This document shows, in pieces, positions 27,289 through 35,014 of a stretch of 64,000 nucleotides of DNA (position 1 is the stretch's first letter; the number at the start of each line of letters is the position of its first letter). The stretch is from Vibrio tubiashii (GTDB lineage Bacteria > Pseudomonadota > Gammaproteobacteria > Enterobacterales > Vibrionaceae): positions 1-64,000 of the forward strand of contig JRWQ01000005.1 of NCBI GenBank assembly GCA_000775715.1. Reading direction: 5' to 3'. Below the pieces are notes generated by a model that was given only the letters and a program-made list of their open reading frames with translations, was not told where the DNA came from and did not search any database. The position numbers and the translations under genes are program-made.

Positions 27289-28170
27289 ATGAGTAACATT
27301 GGTACCAAGTTTAATCTTGATAACAGATTCACCTTCGATCCAAACACCAACTCTCTTGTCGACAGAGAGAACAACGGCGAGCTGATTCGTTTAGGCAGCA
27401 ATGAAAGCCGTATCCTGCTATTGCTGTGTGAAAAGCCGAGCGAAATTGCCTCTCGTAACGAACTACACGATTTTGTATGGCGTAAGCAAGGCTTCGAAGT
27501 TGATGACTCAAGCTTGACCCAAGCAATTTCTACTCTGCGTAAGCTGCTAAAAGACTCCACCAAATCGCCAATGTTTGTCAAAACGGTACCAAAGCGCGGT
27601 TATCAGTTGATCTGTACTGTTGAACGTACAACGGCTCTAATGAGCGGCAATTCAAATGATGAGCAAAACTTAGATATAGAATCCGTTGAATCACTAGAAC
27701 AAAGCAAAGTTGAAGCAGCGACTGAACAAACAGCAAGTCCTGAACCCATTGCGAAGATTAGCGAACCGACTCCGCGACCACGTGCCGAAAAAACTTCACA
27801 ACCTTTAGTCACTAAGCTCTTGCTCATTACAGCGTTGGTAATCCCACTGTGCGTGGTGCTTTTTACTAACCCGACTGAATCCGAGTTCAGACAAGTTGGT
27901 GTGTTTGATAACACGCCAGTTAAGACACCAATCAATCACCCAGATTTACGCACATGGTACCCATCTATTGAACAATGTGTCATGAGATACAATGAATCTC
28001 ATGCTGATGAACTTGCCCCTGTCGAAGTCATCGCGACGGGAGGGCAAGATAACCAGCTCATCTTGAATTACATCCATTCACTGGATAACTCAGGGGAGAA
28101 CGTGACATTGCGGATATTCGCAGAACAACAAGATCTGAGTCGGGTCTGCCAACAGGAAGACAAGCAATGA
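27289..28170 (+). CDS. toxR: Transmembrane transcriptional activator ToxR
   Basis: ToxR is an inner-membrane regulator that controls porins (and virulence genes in pathogens). The 293-residue product has a cytoplasmic OmpR-type winged helix (about 8-110, with RLGSNESRILLLL, FEVDDSSLTQAISTLRKLLKD and VKTVPKRGYQL), an acidic and proline-rich tether, and a membrane helix about 174-192. It ends in a periplasmic domain with Cys230 and Cys287, matching the disulfide pair of the Vibrio cholerae protein. No clear ribosome site precedes the ATG. It overlaps toxS by 4 bases. Confidence 0.97.
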   Translation: MSNIGTKFNLDNRFTFDPNTNSLVDRENNGELIRLGSNESRILLLLCEKPSEIASRNELHDFVWRKQGFEVDDSSLTQAISTLRKLLKDSTKSPMFVKTVPKRGYQLICTVERTTALMSGNSNDEQNLDIESVESLEQSKVEAATEQTASPEPIAKISEPTPRPRAEKTSQPLVTKLLLITALVIPLCVVLFTNPTESEFRQVGVFDNTPVKTPINHPDLRTWYPSIEQCVMRYNESHADELAPVEVIATGGQDNQLILNYIHSLDNSGENVTLRIFAEQQDLSRVCQQEDKQ

Positions 28171-28682
28171 AACAAAAAATAGCAGCGGGTTTACTCGTCA
28201 TATCTGCAATATTTAGCGCTTGGTTGTACTGGGGGAGTGATCTAAAAGTTGAACAAGTGCTCACTTCAAAAGAATGGCAATCAAAAATGATTACCGTCAT
28301 AACGGCCCCTCTTCATGAGAAGGCCGTTGGCTCCCTGAGCAAGGTAGTAGCGACGTCTAATGTTAAATATCTGCCGAACAATAGCTATATTAGAGTATCA
28401 ACAGTTCGCCTATACCCATTCAATGCCGAGAATGAGAGTGTAATTAGCATTTCAGAAACAGGAGAGTGGGATATCAGTGACAACTACTTATTGATCTCAC
28501 CGACTGAATTTAAGGATATCTCCTCGGCTCAAAGCAAAGATTTTACTGAAGATCAACTAAACCTGATCACTCAGGTGTTTAAAATGGATGCCCAACAAAG
28601 CCGTCGTATTGACATTGTTAATGAGAAAACCCTCCTACTGACAAGCTTAAGTCACGGCTCTACGGTTTTATTCTCTAACTAA
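28167..28682 (+). CDS. toxS: ToxR-stabilising membrane protein ToxS
   Basis: ToxS protects and activates ToxR through their periplasmic domains. The 171-residue product has an N-terminal membrane anchor (IAAGLLVISAIFSAWLYW) and a periplasmic domain with the family pattern EKAVGSLSKVVATSNVKYLP and SETGEWDISDNYLLISPTEF. Its ATG overlaps the toxR stop (ATGA), which fits the need for matched amounts of the two proteins. Confidence 0.96.
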   Translation: MKQKIAAGLLVISAIFSAWLYWGSDLKVEQVLTSKEWQSKMITVITAPLHEKAVGSLSKVVATSNVKYLPNNSYIRVSTVRLYPFNAENESVISISETGEWDISDNYLLISPTEFKDISSAQSKDFTEDQLNLITQVFKMDAQQSRRIDIVNEKTLLLTSLSHGSTVLFSN

Positions 28683-28692
28683 ACTCAATATT

Positions 28693-28715
28693 AAGGGGCA
28701 TGATGCCCCTTTTTC
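28693..28715 (+). terminator. Terminator of toxRS
   Basis: AAGGGGCA-TGA-TGCCCCTT followed by four further T. It lies 10 bases after the toxS stop and only about 10 bases before the next start codon. Confidence 0.9.
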
Positions 28716-28724
28716 CTTACTCAA

Positions 28725-29480
28725 ATGGATTGGATAAACACCTTAGGGCTCTTTTTGGGCTCACTCATCGCCAACACACTCGCCTCACTATCTGGTGGCG
28801 GTGCTGGACTGCTCCAATTTCCTCTGTTGATCTTTTTTGGTCTCCCCTTTTCCATCGCTTTGGCAACCCACAAGATTGCTAGTGTTGCCTTAGGTCTTGG
28901 CGCCGCCTACACCCATATCAAGCAACGCAGTTTTAGCTATAAGGTCGCTCTATACTTTATTGTTGTCGGTAGTCTTGGCGTGGTTATTGGGGCCAACATT
29001 GTTTTACTGATCCCCAGCGAAATAGCAGAAAAACTATTGGGGGGAATGATCCTATGCCTCGGGGTTTATTCGCGTATTAAGAAGCAATTGGGTCAGCAAG
29101 AGACCCCTATCAACCGCGATACCAAAGGTTGGGTTATTGGCGGACTAGGTCTTGCAATAATTGGCGTTATCAACGGTTCATTAACCGCAGGTTCTGGCCT
29201 TCTTGTTACTCTGTTTCTCGTTCGTTGGTTTGGCTACAGCTATAAGCAGGCCGTAGCGCTAACCATGCTCTGTGTTGGTCTATTCTGGAATGGTATCGGT
29301 GGACTAGCCATCGTACAGGCTGGTGCTCCGATTTACTGGCCTTGGCTTCCGATTTTGCTATTAGGGTCATTCATCGGCGGCAGCTTGGGGGCTTACCTCA
29401 CCACCCGCTACAGTAACCAACTGATCAAGATATGTTTTGAAATACTCACCTTTGCTGTCGGCATCAAGCTTCTGTTTTAA
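28725..29480 (+). CDS. TauE/SafE-family membrane transporter
   Basis: A 251-residue, very hydrophobic protein with about seven or eight membrane helices. It shows the TauE/SafE features: an N-terminal GGGAGLLQFPLL segment, ATHKIASVALGLGAAYTH, and in the second half GVINGSLTAGSGLLVTLFLVR split over two helices. The family is linked to sulfite, sulfoacetate or other organic anion export; the substrate cannot be read here. The ATG lies just after the toxRS terminator and has no visible ribosome site, so its expression is odd. The Rdx-family gene follows after 10 bp. Confidence 0.88.
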   Translation: MDWINTLGLFLGSLIANTLASLSGGGAGLLQFPLLIFFGLPFSIALATHKIASVALGLGAAYTHIKQRSFSYKVALYFIVVGSLGVVIGANIVLLIPSEIAEKLLGGMILCLGVYSRIKKQLGQQETPINRDTKGWVIGGLGLAIIGVINGSLTAGSGLLVTLFLVRWFGYSYKQAVALTMLCVGLFWNGIGGLAIVQAGAPIYWPWLPILLLGSFIGGSLGAYLTTRYSNQLIKICFEILTFAVGIKLLF

Positions 29481-29490
29481 GGAATAATTT

Positions 29491-29769
29491 ATGGATAAGG
29501 CAATCATTGACATATACTACTGCCGTCAATGCAATTGGATGCTTCGCTCAACTTGGCTCTGTCAGGAACTCCTGCATACATTTAGCGAAGAGATTGAGAC
29601 AGTTTCTCTCCATCCAGATACAGGTGGACGCTTTGAGATCTACTGTAATGGAACGCTAATTTGGGAACGAAAACGCGATGGTGGGTTTCCTGAAGCTAAA
29701 ATTCTCAAACAGAGAGTACGAGATGTCATCGACCCAGAACGTGATTTAGGCCATTCAGACAGCAAATAA
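29491..29769 (+). CDS. Rdx/SelT-SelW-SelH family thioredoxin-like protein
   Basis: The 92-residue product has the thioredoxin-like Rdx fold with a Cys-x-x-Cys motif near the N-terminus (YYCRQCNWMLRS, Cys11 and Cys14), and the downstream GGRFEIYCNGTLIWERKRDG and FPEAKILKQRVRDVIDPERD segments common to the family. It is the cysteine version of the selenoprotein W/T/H group. Ribosome site AAGGAAT precedes the ATG. The function is a presumed thiol-redox role of unknown partner. It may be co-transcribed with the permease. Confidence 0.9.
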   Translation: MDKAIIDIYYCRQCNWMLRSTWLCQELLHTFSEEIETVSLHPDTGGRFEIYCNGTLIWERKRDGGFPEAKILKQRVRDVIDPERDLGHSDSK

Positions 29770-29800
29770 AAAATTAGGCAGTCAATCACTGCCTGTTTTT
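29767..29800. terminator. Bidirectional terminator between the Rdx gene and yfcE
   Basis: AGGCAGT-CAATC-ACTGCCT with A run on the left and GTTTTT on the right, between convergent genes. Confidence 0.85.
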
Positions 29801-29810
29801 GAGCTTGCTT

Positions 29811-30359
29811 CTAGCCTATCACCGCAGAGGCAAGCACTTCGCCTGAGAAGTTCACCACTTTTAGTTGACTCCCTTCAAGTAAACCATAACTCGGTGCATG
29901 ACCATTACGTGGGAAGGTAACAGAGCCAGGGTTAAAGATATACTGCTCACTATCCAGTTCAGCTATAGGCACATGCGTGTGGCCATGAGCAATCACATCC
30001 CCTTGTCTCAGCGGAGGACGCTTGACCGAGTTATATAGATGACCATGAGTTAAAAATAGTCTCTGGCCCGATTCAAGCAACAGCCACGCAGAGTCCATCA
30101 TCATCGGGAAGCTCAGCAGCATTTGATCCACTTCGCTATCGCAGTTACCTCGCACCGCGATAATTTGATCAGCATACTGATTCAAAAGCTCACTCACCGC
30201 AGTAGGGTCATAACCTTCTGGTACAGGGTTGCGCGGGCCGTGGTTTAAAATATCGCCAAGTAGTACTAACGTTGTCGCGCCAGACTTTTTATATTCAGCA
30301 ATAACTTGTTCAGTCGCAGGCAAGCAGCCATGCAGGTCAGAGGCAAAAAAGAGCTTCAC
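29811..30359 (-). CDS. yfcE: YfcE-type metallophosphodiesterase
   Basis: A 182-residue calcineurin-like phosphoesterase with the metal-binding series SDLHG (about residue 7), GDILNHGPRN, RGNCDSEVD, THGHLYN and AHGHTHVP. The enterobacterial YfcE is a manganese-dependent phosphodiesterase; its physiological substrate is unclear. Here it is a lone gene converging on the Rdx gene. Confidence 0.93.
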   Translation of the reverse strand: MKLFFASDLHGCLPATEQVIAEYKKSGATTLVLLGDILNHGPRNPVPEGYDPTAVSELLNQYADQIIAVRGNCDSEVDQMLLSFPMMMDSAWLLLESGQRLFLTHGHLYNSVKRPPLRQGDVIAHGHTHVPIAELDSEQYIFNPGSVTFPRNGHAPSYGLLEGSQLKVVNFSGEVLASAVIG

Positions 30360-30409
30360 GACATCATCTCCTTAAAATCAATATGGAGATTCTACGCACT
30401 CTTTTAATA

Positions 30410-30814
30410 TTATTCATCCCGTACCATGCCGTTAATAACAATATTGTTGTAACTGACCATGCCGATGATTTTCCCCCCCTCGATCACAGGGGCGCGGCTG
30501 ATGCCAAAACGTTCAAACAGACGCGCGCAATATTTGACGTTCATATCAGGAGCGACAGACAAAGCTGGCTTAGTCATAATCTCGTAAATATTGGTTCGCT
30601 CTGGAGAGCGGTTCTGAGCAAGAACTTTTTTCGCAATGTCATTCATTAAGACAAGACCATACTCATCTTCTTCATTGCGCTTATTGACCACTAATGCTTT
30701 AACCTCATGACTTCGCGCGAGTTGAATTCCCTCTTTTACCGTAGTTAGCCCATCAATGACCACATAGTTATTGGTCATCACATCTCGAATTCGTACCTTG
30801 GTATGTGTGTTCAT
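30410..30814 (-). CDS. CBS-pair protein of the DUF1538 cassette
   Basis: The 134-residue product is a stand-alone pair of CBS domains (about 8-60 and 72-130): VRIRDVMTNNYVVIDGLTTV with VKALVVNKRNEEDEYGLVLM, then IYEIMTKPALSVAPDMNVKY with GISRAPVIEGGKIIGMVSYN. CBS pairs bind adenine nucleotides and gate partner proteins. It has no enzyme or membrane part, so it must act on another protein. Its ATG overlaps the stop of the P-II-like gene by 4 bases and it is the last of the four-gene unit. Confidence 0.92.
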   Translation of the reverse strand: MNTHTKVRIRDVMTNNYVVIDGLTTVKEGIQLARSHEVKALVVNKRNEEDEYGLVLMNDIAKKVLAQNRSPERTNIYEIMTKPALSVAPDMNVKYCARLFERFGISRAPVIEGGKIIGMVSYNNIVINGMVRDE

Positions 30815-31161
30815 AGTTCATCCTCTACCACTTTGGTTAACTTCTCTACCTGATGCGCAACGCCTACCGCGTCTTCAATATCAATCTGAACGGCGATCCC
30901 CTGACCCGATTCCTGATCGAACTCACCAACTTCACTGATGCGTTCCAGAATATGCCGGGATAAGTGTTCCTCAACCACAAATAGCAACACGTCTTTCTGC
31001 ACATCGAGCGTTAAACCGAAAAAGGTTTTCTTTTGATTTAGCCCTTCGCCTCTTGCATTGTTAATCACTGTTGCCCCAGTAGCCCCAGCGTCACGCGCAG
31101 CATTGAGAACAACATCGGTTTTACTGTCTTCAACAAAAGCCAATATCAGTTTAAAGCGCAT
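30811..31161 (-). CDS. P-II-like (GlnB-fold) regulatory protein
   Basis: The 116-residue product has the P-II ferredoxin-like pattern: [39 protein letters not shown], and VLLFVVEEHLSRHILERISEVG, with a C-terminal strand-helix. The T-loop is short and has no tyrosine at the classical uridylylation position, so it is not ordinary GlnB/GlnK. Ribosome site GGGAGG precedes the ATG. Its first 11 bases overlap the end of the membrane gene upstream. I infer that it senses a small molecule for the DUF1538 proteins. Confidence 0.88.
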   Translation of the reverse strand: MRFKLILAFVEDSKTDVVLNAARDAGATGATVINNARGEGLNQKKTFFGLTLDVQKDVLLFVVEEHLSRHILERISEVGEFDQESGQGIAVQIDIEDAVGVAHQVEKLTKVVEDEL

Positions 31162-31945
31162 TTTCTTTTTCCTCCCGCTCAGTGTCTTTGTTTAACCTCT
31201 GAGTAATTTGTGCGTATCCCATCACCGAAATCATGGGAAACAAACTGGCAAACGCGATCAATCCAAAACCATCGATCATCGGATTTCTCCCTGGTACTGT
31301 CGATGCTAACCCTAGCCCCAACGCAGCCACTAAAGGGACAGTCACCGTAGACGTCGTCACACCTCCAGAGTCATAAGCTAAGGGAATAATCAGTTTGGGT
31401 GCGTAAAAAGTCTGTACGACAACTATGATGTAGCCCACAATGATGTAGTAGTGGATGGGATCACCGACCACTATTCGGTAGCTGCCCAACGAAATGCCTA
31501 CAGCCACTCCAATAGCCACAGCAACACGTAATCCGTTAACGCTAATACTGCCACCAGAAACTTGATTAGCTTTTATCGCCACTGCAATCAATGAAGGCTC
31601 AGCGATCGTGGTGCTAAAACCGATGAAGAAGGCAAACAGGTAGACCCAGTAGTAATCAACCCAGCCAATTAACTCCCCAGCCGATAACTTGAATTCTTGG
31701 ATAAAGCTGGGTTCAGTCAACTGCTGCGCCATAGTTTCGCCCAACGGAAACAAGGCAAGATCAAGGCCAATTAAGAACAGTGATAAGCCTAAAATGACAT
31801 AGAAGAAACCTAAAATGACTTTCGGCAGGTTTGTAACCGGACGCCTTAATACTGCAAACTGAAAGCCAAAGATAATCGTCGCAATCGGTAATACATCGGT
31901 GATGGTATCAACAAAGGTTTCTAAAAATACGCTTAATTCAATCAT
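31151..31945 (-). CDS. DUF1538 membrane protein, second of pair
   Basis: A 264-residue integral membrane protein with about six or seven hydrophobic segments. It shares several motifs with its neighbour: G(L/E)TMAQ, the [12 protein letters not shown] segment in a helix, [20 protein letters not shown], and [20 protein letters not shown]. The GG and polar residues inside helices suggest a transport path. No transporter signature I know fits; the family is labelled DUF1538. It overlaps the upstream paralogue by 4 bases and the P-II-like gene by 11 bases. Function unknown. Confidence 0.88.
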   Translation of the reverse strand: MIELSVFLETFVDTITDVLPIATIIFGFQFAVLRRPVTNLPKVILGFFYVILGLSLFLIGLDLALFPLGETMAQQLTEPSFIQEFKLSAGELIGWVDYYWVYLFAFFIGFSTTIAEPSLIAVAIKANQVSGGSISVNGLRVAVAIGVAVGISLGSYRIVVGDPIHYYIIVGYIIVVVQTFYAPKLIIPLAYDSGGVTTSTVTVPLVAALGLGLASTVPGRNPMIDGFGLIAFASLFPMISVMGYAQITQRLNKDTEREEKENAL

Positions 31946-32676
31946 GCCACCACCATTCCATAGACCATGACAAACATCATCGGCAGTAATGAAGCAAACG
32001 CAATCAATCCAAAACCATCGATCATGGGGTTTCTTCCTTTGATCGCTGAAGCAAGTCCGACACCGAGTGCCGTCACGAGCGGTACTGTTATGGTTGAGGT
32101 AGTCACGCCGCCAGAGTCATAAGCAACACCAATAATGCTTGGCGGGGCAAACATAGTTAAGACAACTACGCCGATATAGCCACCAATGATCATATATTGA
32201 ATTGGCCAACCTTTAAGAATACGTAAAACGCCGAGCAAGATAGCCACTCCAACCGACAGCGCCACTGTGTATCGTAGGCCGTTGGCGTACTCTTCCATCG
32301 ACGCCTCACTGTGGAGAATCATTCCCCCTTCAGCAGCAACCTCTGCGGCCTCATCGGCGACAGCAGTTAATGCAGGTTCTGCGACTGTAGTACCAAAGCC
32401 CAAGCAGAAAGCAAAAACCAGCAACCAAAATACGCTACCTTTTCTTGCAAATGCTTGCGCCATTGTCTCGCCAATAGGAAATAACCCCATTTCAAGACCA
32501 AAGATAAAAAACGTTAGGCCAAAAACCACTAATAGGAGGCCAAACAGAATGGACAAAAGATTAGGTAGAGGCTCTTGTAAAACAACAAGCTGAAAGAAAG
32601 CAATCACCACGATAATAGGCAACAGATCCCGTAGGCTTCCTAGCAGCGATCTTAACAACGCTGTCAACGCAACCAC
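31942..32676 (-). CDS. DUF1538 membrane protein, first of pair
   Basis: A 244-residue integral membrane protein, paralogous to the next gene: [49 protein letters not shown] and [20 protein letters not shown]. It has an extra acidic, alanine-rich segment after the AEPALTAVA motif (about residues 115-130). The start is GTG at 32,676 with AAGGAGG only about 4 bases upstream. It heads the cassette DUF1538-DUF1538-P-II-CBS. A two-subunit membrane channel or transporter is inference. Confidence 0.87.
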   Translation of the reverse strand: MVALTALLRSLLGSLRDLLPIIVVIAFFQLVVLQEPLPNLLSILFGLLLVVFGLTFFIFGLEMGLFPIGETMAQAFARKGSVFWLLVFAFCLGFGTTVAEPALTAVADEAAEVAAEGGMILHSEASMEEYANGLRYTVALSVGVAILLGVLRILKGWPIQYMIIGGYIGVVVLTMFAPPSIIGVAYDSGGVTTSTITVPLVTALGVGLASAIKGRNPMIDGFGLIAFASLLPMMFVMVYGMVVA

Positions 32677-32900
32677 TTAACCTCCTTATCATTAGGTTTC
32701 ACTTTTGTCTTTCTAGAATGGCAAAGAAAAGGATTCTTCGGTGTGATACCAACTGCGTAGATCAGGATAAAAGTAACAAAATGTGAATTTTGTGATATTG
32801 CCACAGGTGATCACATTTACTGCTAAGTGACTATAATTAGTAACAATAGTTCTCTATGGTTAAAATCAAACCGTCAAATACTTGTACACGAGGAAAAGGG

Positions 32901-33815
32901 ATGAAGGTATTGCTTACTGGTGGAACGGGCTTTATTGGTCGTGAGCTACTAAAACACTTAACGACCCATGAAGTCGTGTTGCTAACACGCAATCCACGCC
33001 ATGCGAAATCCCTGCTCAATCACACCGATAGAGGTAATGTGACGTATATTTCCTCGCTAAGCCATTTCCATCACCTCAACGATTTCGATGCGGTCATCAA
33101 CCTAGCTGGCGAGCCCATCGCAGATAAACGCTGGAGTAACAAACAAAAACAGACCATTTGCGACAGTCGTTGGAAATTGACGGAAGCGCTGGTTGAGCTC
33201 ATCCATGCAAGCACTACACCACCAAAAGTGTTCATTAGTGGTTCCGCTGTCGGCTACTATGGCGACCAACAGGAACACCCTTTCGATGAGAGTTTACACG
33301 TCACTAGCCAAGAGTTTCCTCACTATGTCTGTCGGCGTTGGGAACAAATAGCCAACCGAGCTCGCTCAGACATGACCCGCGTTTGTATCTTACGTACCGG
33401 AGTCGTTCTCGCCCCGCAAGGTGGTGCGCTACTTAAGATGCTGCCTCCTTATAGGCTTGGTTTAGGCGGACCTTTGGGTCATGGACGACAGTACATGCCT
33501 TGGATTCATATGCTGGACATGGTTCGTGGCATCATATATTTACTGGATACGCCCCACGCTCATGGCGAGTTCAACCTCTGTGCACCTCATCCGGTTCCCA
33601 ATAAACTGTTTAGCCAAACCTTAGCCAAAACGCTCAAGCGTCCTCATCTACTCAAAACACCTAAGTGGCTGATGTTGATAGCGATGGGAGAGAGTTCAGT
33701 TCTTCTATTTGATAGTATCCGGGCCAAACCCAAGAAGTTGACCGAGTTAGGGTTTCGCTTCAGTTACTCACGAATTGAACCTGCGCTAAAAAATCTGTTA
33801 CAACACCAGGACTAA
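32901..33815 (+). CDS. TIGR01777-family sugar-nucleotide-epimerase-like protein (YfcH-like)
   Basis: A 304-residue extended SDR protein: N-terminal nucleotide motif LLTGGTGFIGRELLKHL, DAVINLAGEPIADKRWSNKQ, SGSAVGYYGDQQE (the catalytic Tyr region) and a C-terminal DUF1731-like end (RAKPKKLTELGFRFSYS). I choose ATG 32,901, preceded by GAGGAAAAGG, over one 45 bases upstream. Reaction and substrate are unknown for the family. The 224-base upstream gap starts with the DUF1538 promoter region. Confidence 0.9.
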   Translation: MKVLLTGGTGFIGRELLKHLTTHEVVLLTRNPRHAKSLLNHTDRGNVTYISSLSHFHHLNDFDAVINLAGEPIADKRWSNKQKQTICDSRWKLTEALVELIHASTTPPKVFISGSAVGYYGDQQEHPFDESLHVTSQEFPHYVCRRWEQIANRARSDMTRVCILRTGVVLAPQGGALLKMLPPYRLGLGGPLGHGRQYMPWIHMLDMVRGIIYLLDTPHAHGEFNLCAPHPVPNKLFSQTLAKTLKRPHLLKTPKWLMLIAMGESSVLLFDSIRAKPKKLTELGFRFSYSRIEPALKNLLQHQD

Positions 33816-33860
33816 TCCAGTAACCTGATCTAATTACTCAATTAACTGGTCCAACTCTGC

Positions 33861-34688
33861 ATGAAAAAATCAATACTAATTAGCGGTTGTTCAACTGGCA
33901 TTGGCTACGTATCTGCTCACGCACTTCACCAGCGAGGCTATCAAGTCATTGCATCTTGTAGGAAGCAAGCTGACGTTGAAAGGCTTACTGCAGAAGGGCT
34001 GACCTGTATTCAACTTGATCTTGCTGACCCTGCTAGTATTTCACAAGCAGTAGAGCAAACCTTAGCCTTAACCGATGGTAAACTTGATGCGCTGTTTAAT
34101 AATGGCGCATACGGCCAACCGGGCGCATTAGAAGACTTACCAACCGACGGTTTGAGGGAGCAATTTGAAACCAACTTCTTTGGCTGGCACCAATTAGTCC
34201 GTGAAGTGCTTCCAGTGATGCGTAAACAAGGTGCTGGGCGAATTGTTCAAAACAGCTCAGTACTAGGCTTTGCCGCCATGAAGTATCGCGGTGCCTATAA
34301 CGCCTCCAAATTTGCCATTGAAGGTTGGAGTGATACATTAAGGCTTGAACTTATGGGCAGCGATATTCACATAAGCCTAATAGAGCCTGGACCAATCGAA
34401 ACCGAGTTTCGCGCCAACGCCCTCGAAGCTTTTAAACGTTGGATTACCATTGAAGGTAGCGCCCACGAAGCACAATATCTGCAGCAAATGGAGCGATTGA
34501 ACAGTGAAACCTCGAACAATGCATTCGTGCTACCTGCCGAATCTTGCGTTGAACCGCTAATCCACGCCCTTGAGGCCAACAAACCGAAAATTCGCTACCG
34601 AATTACCACACCGACCAAGGTATTTGCTGTGTTAAAACGACTACTTCCAACTCGGTTACTCGATAAGATACTACGCCAGGCCGCGTGA
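33861..34688 (+). CDS. Short-chain dehydrogenase/reductase (YbbO-like)
   Basis: A 275-residue SDR with the cofactor motif ISGCSTGIGYVSAHAL, NNGAYGQPGALED, the catalytic Ser region QNSSVLGFAAMKYRGAYNAS with YxxxK completed by K, and PGPIETEFRANAL. It matches E. coli YbbO in pattern and in its place next to the thioredoxin-like ybbN gene. The likely activity is NADP-dependent aldehyde/ketone reduction. Confidence 0.9.
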   Translation: MKKSILISGCSTGIGYVSAHALHQRGYQVIASCRKQADVERLTAEGLTCIQLDLADPASISQAVEQTLALTDGKLDALFNNGAYGQPGALEDLPTDGLREQFETNFFGWHQLVREVLPVMRKQGAGRIVQNSSVLGFAAMKYRGAYNASKFAIEGWSDTLRLELMGSDIHISLIEPGPIETEFRANALEAFKRWITIEGSAHEAQYLQQMERLNSETSNNAFVLPAESCVEPLIHALEANKPKIRYRITTPTKVFAVLKRLLPTRLLDKILRQAA

Positions 34689-34792
34689 CCTTTTGTTTAA
34701 CTTTGTCATTATTCCGTAACAATCAGCAGGTAAATTAACAATTAGGGTAAGCCCTAACTAATAATTTTAAGCGCTACATTCGGAATAATAAT

Positions 34793-34858
34793 ATGTCCTT
34801 AAACCAGTTGAACTGGCTGAGTGTGGGTGTTGCGCTAACCTTGTTTATCGTATTGTAG
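34793..34858 (+). CDS. Putative 21-residue hydrophobic small protein
   Basis: ATG to TAG encodes MSLNQLNWLS... ending LTLFIVL, a short polar start followed by a single hydrophobic helix. A GGA-containing weak ribosome site lies 8-10 bases upstream. A strong terminator begins 27 bases after the stop, so the ORF has the look of its own short transcript in the 326-base gap between the SDR gene and cnoX. The first part of the gap (34,689-34,790) has only an inverted repeat TTAGGG-TAAG-CCCTAA at 34,742. Existence of the peptide is unproven. Confidence 0.45.
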   Translation: MSLNQLNWLSVGVALTLFIVL

Positions 34859-34884
34859 ACACCTTCGCTTTCTCGCTAAAGAAC

Positions 34885-34913
34885 AAACACCGCCATATCC
34901 GGCGGTGTTTTTC
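34885..34913 (+). terminator. Terminator after the small ORF
   Basis: ACACCGCC/GGCGGTGT with a 6-base loop followed by TTTT. It would end a short RNA starting in the gap after the SDR gene. Confidence 0.88.
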
Positions 34914-35014
34914 GTTTTGGCAGCAATATGACCTCGAATTCAAACTGTTAGCTTGAACTCTTCCCACTTCGCCCATATCTATTGCTTATAGACCAAGTTG
35001 CAAGGAATTTTCAA

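Noticed and set aside
32742..32840. CRP-like TGTGA/TCACA words upstream of the YfcH-like gene
   Set aside because: No pair has the six-base spacing; the words are scattered in an AT-rich promoter region.
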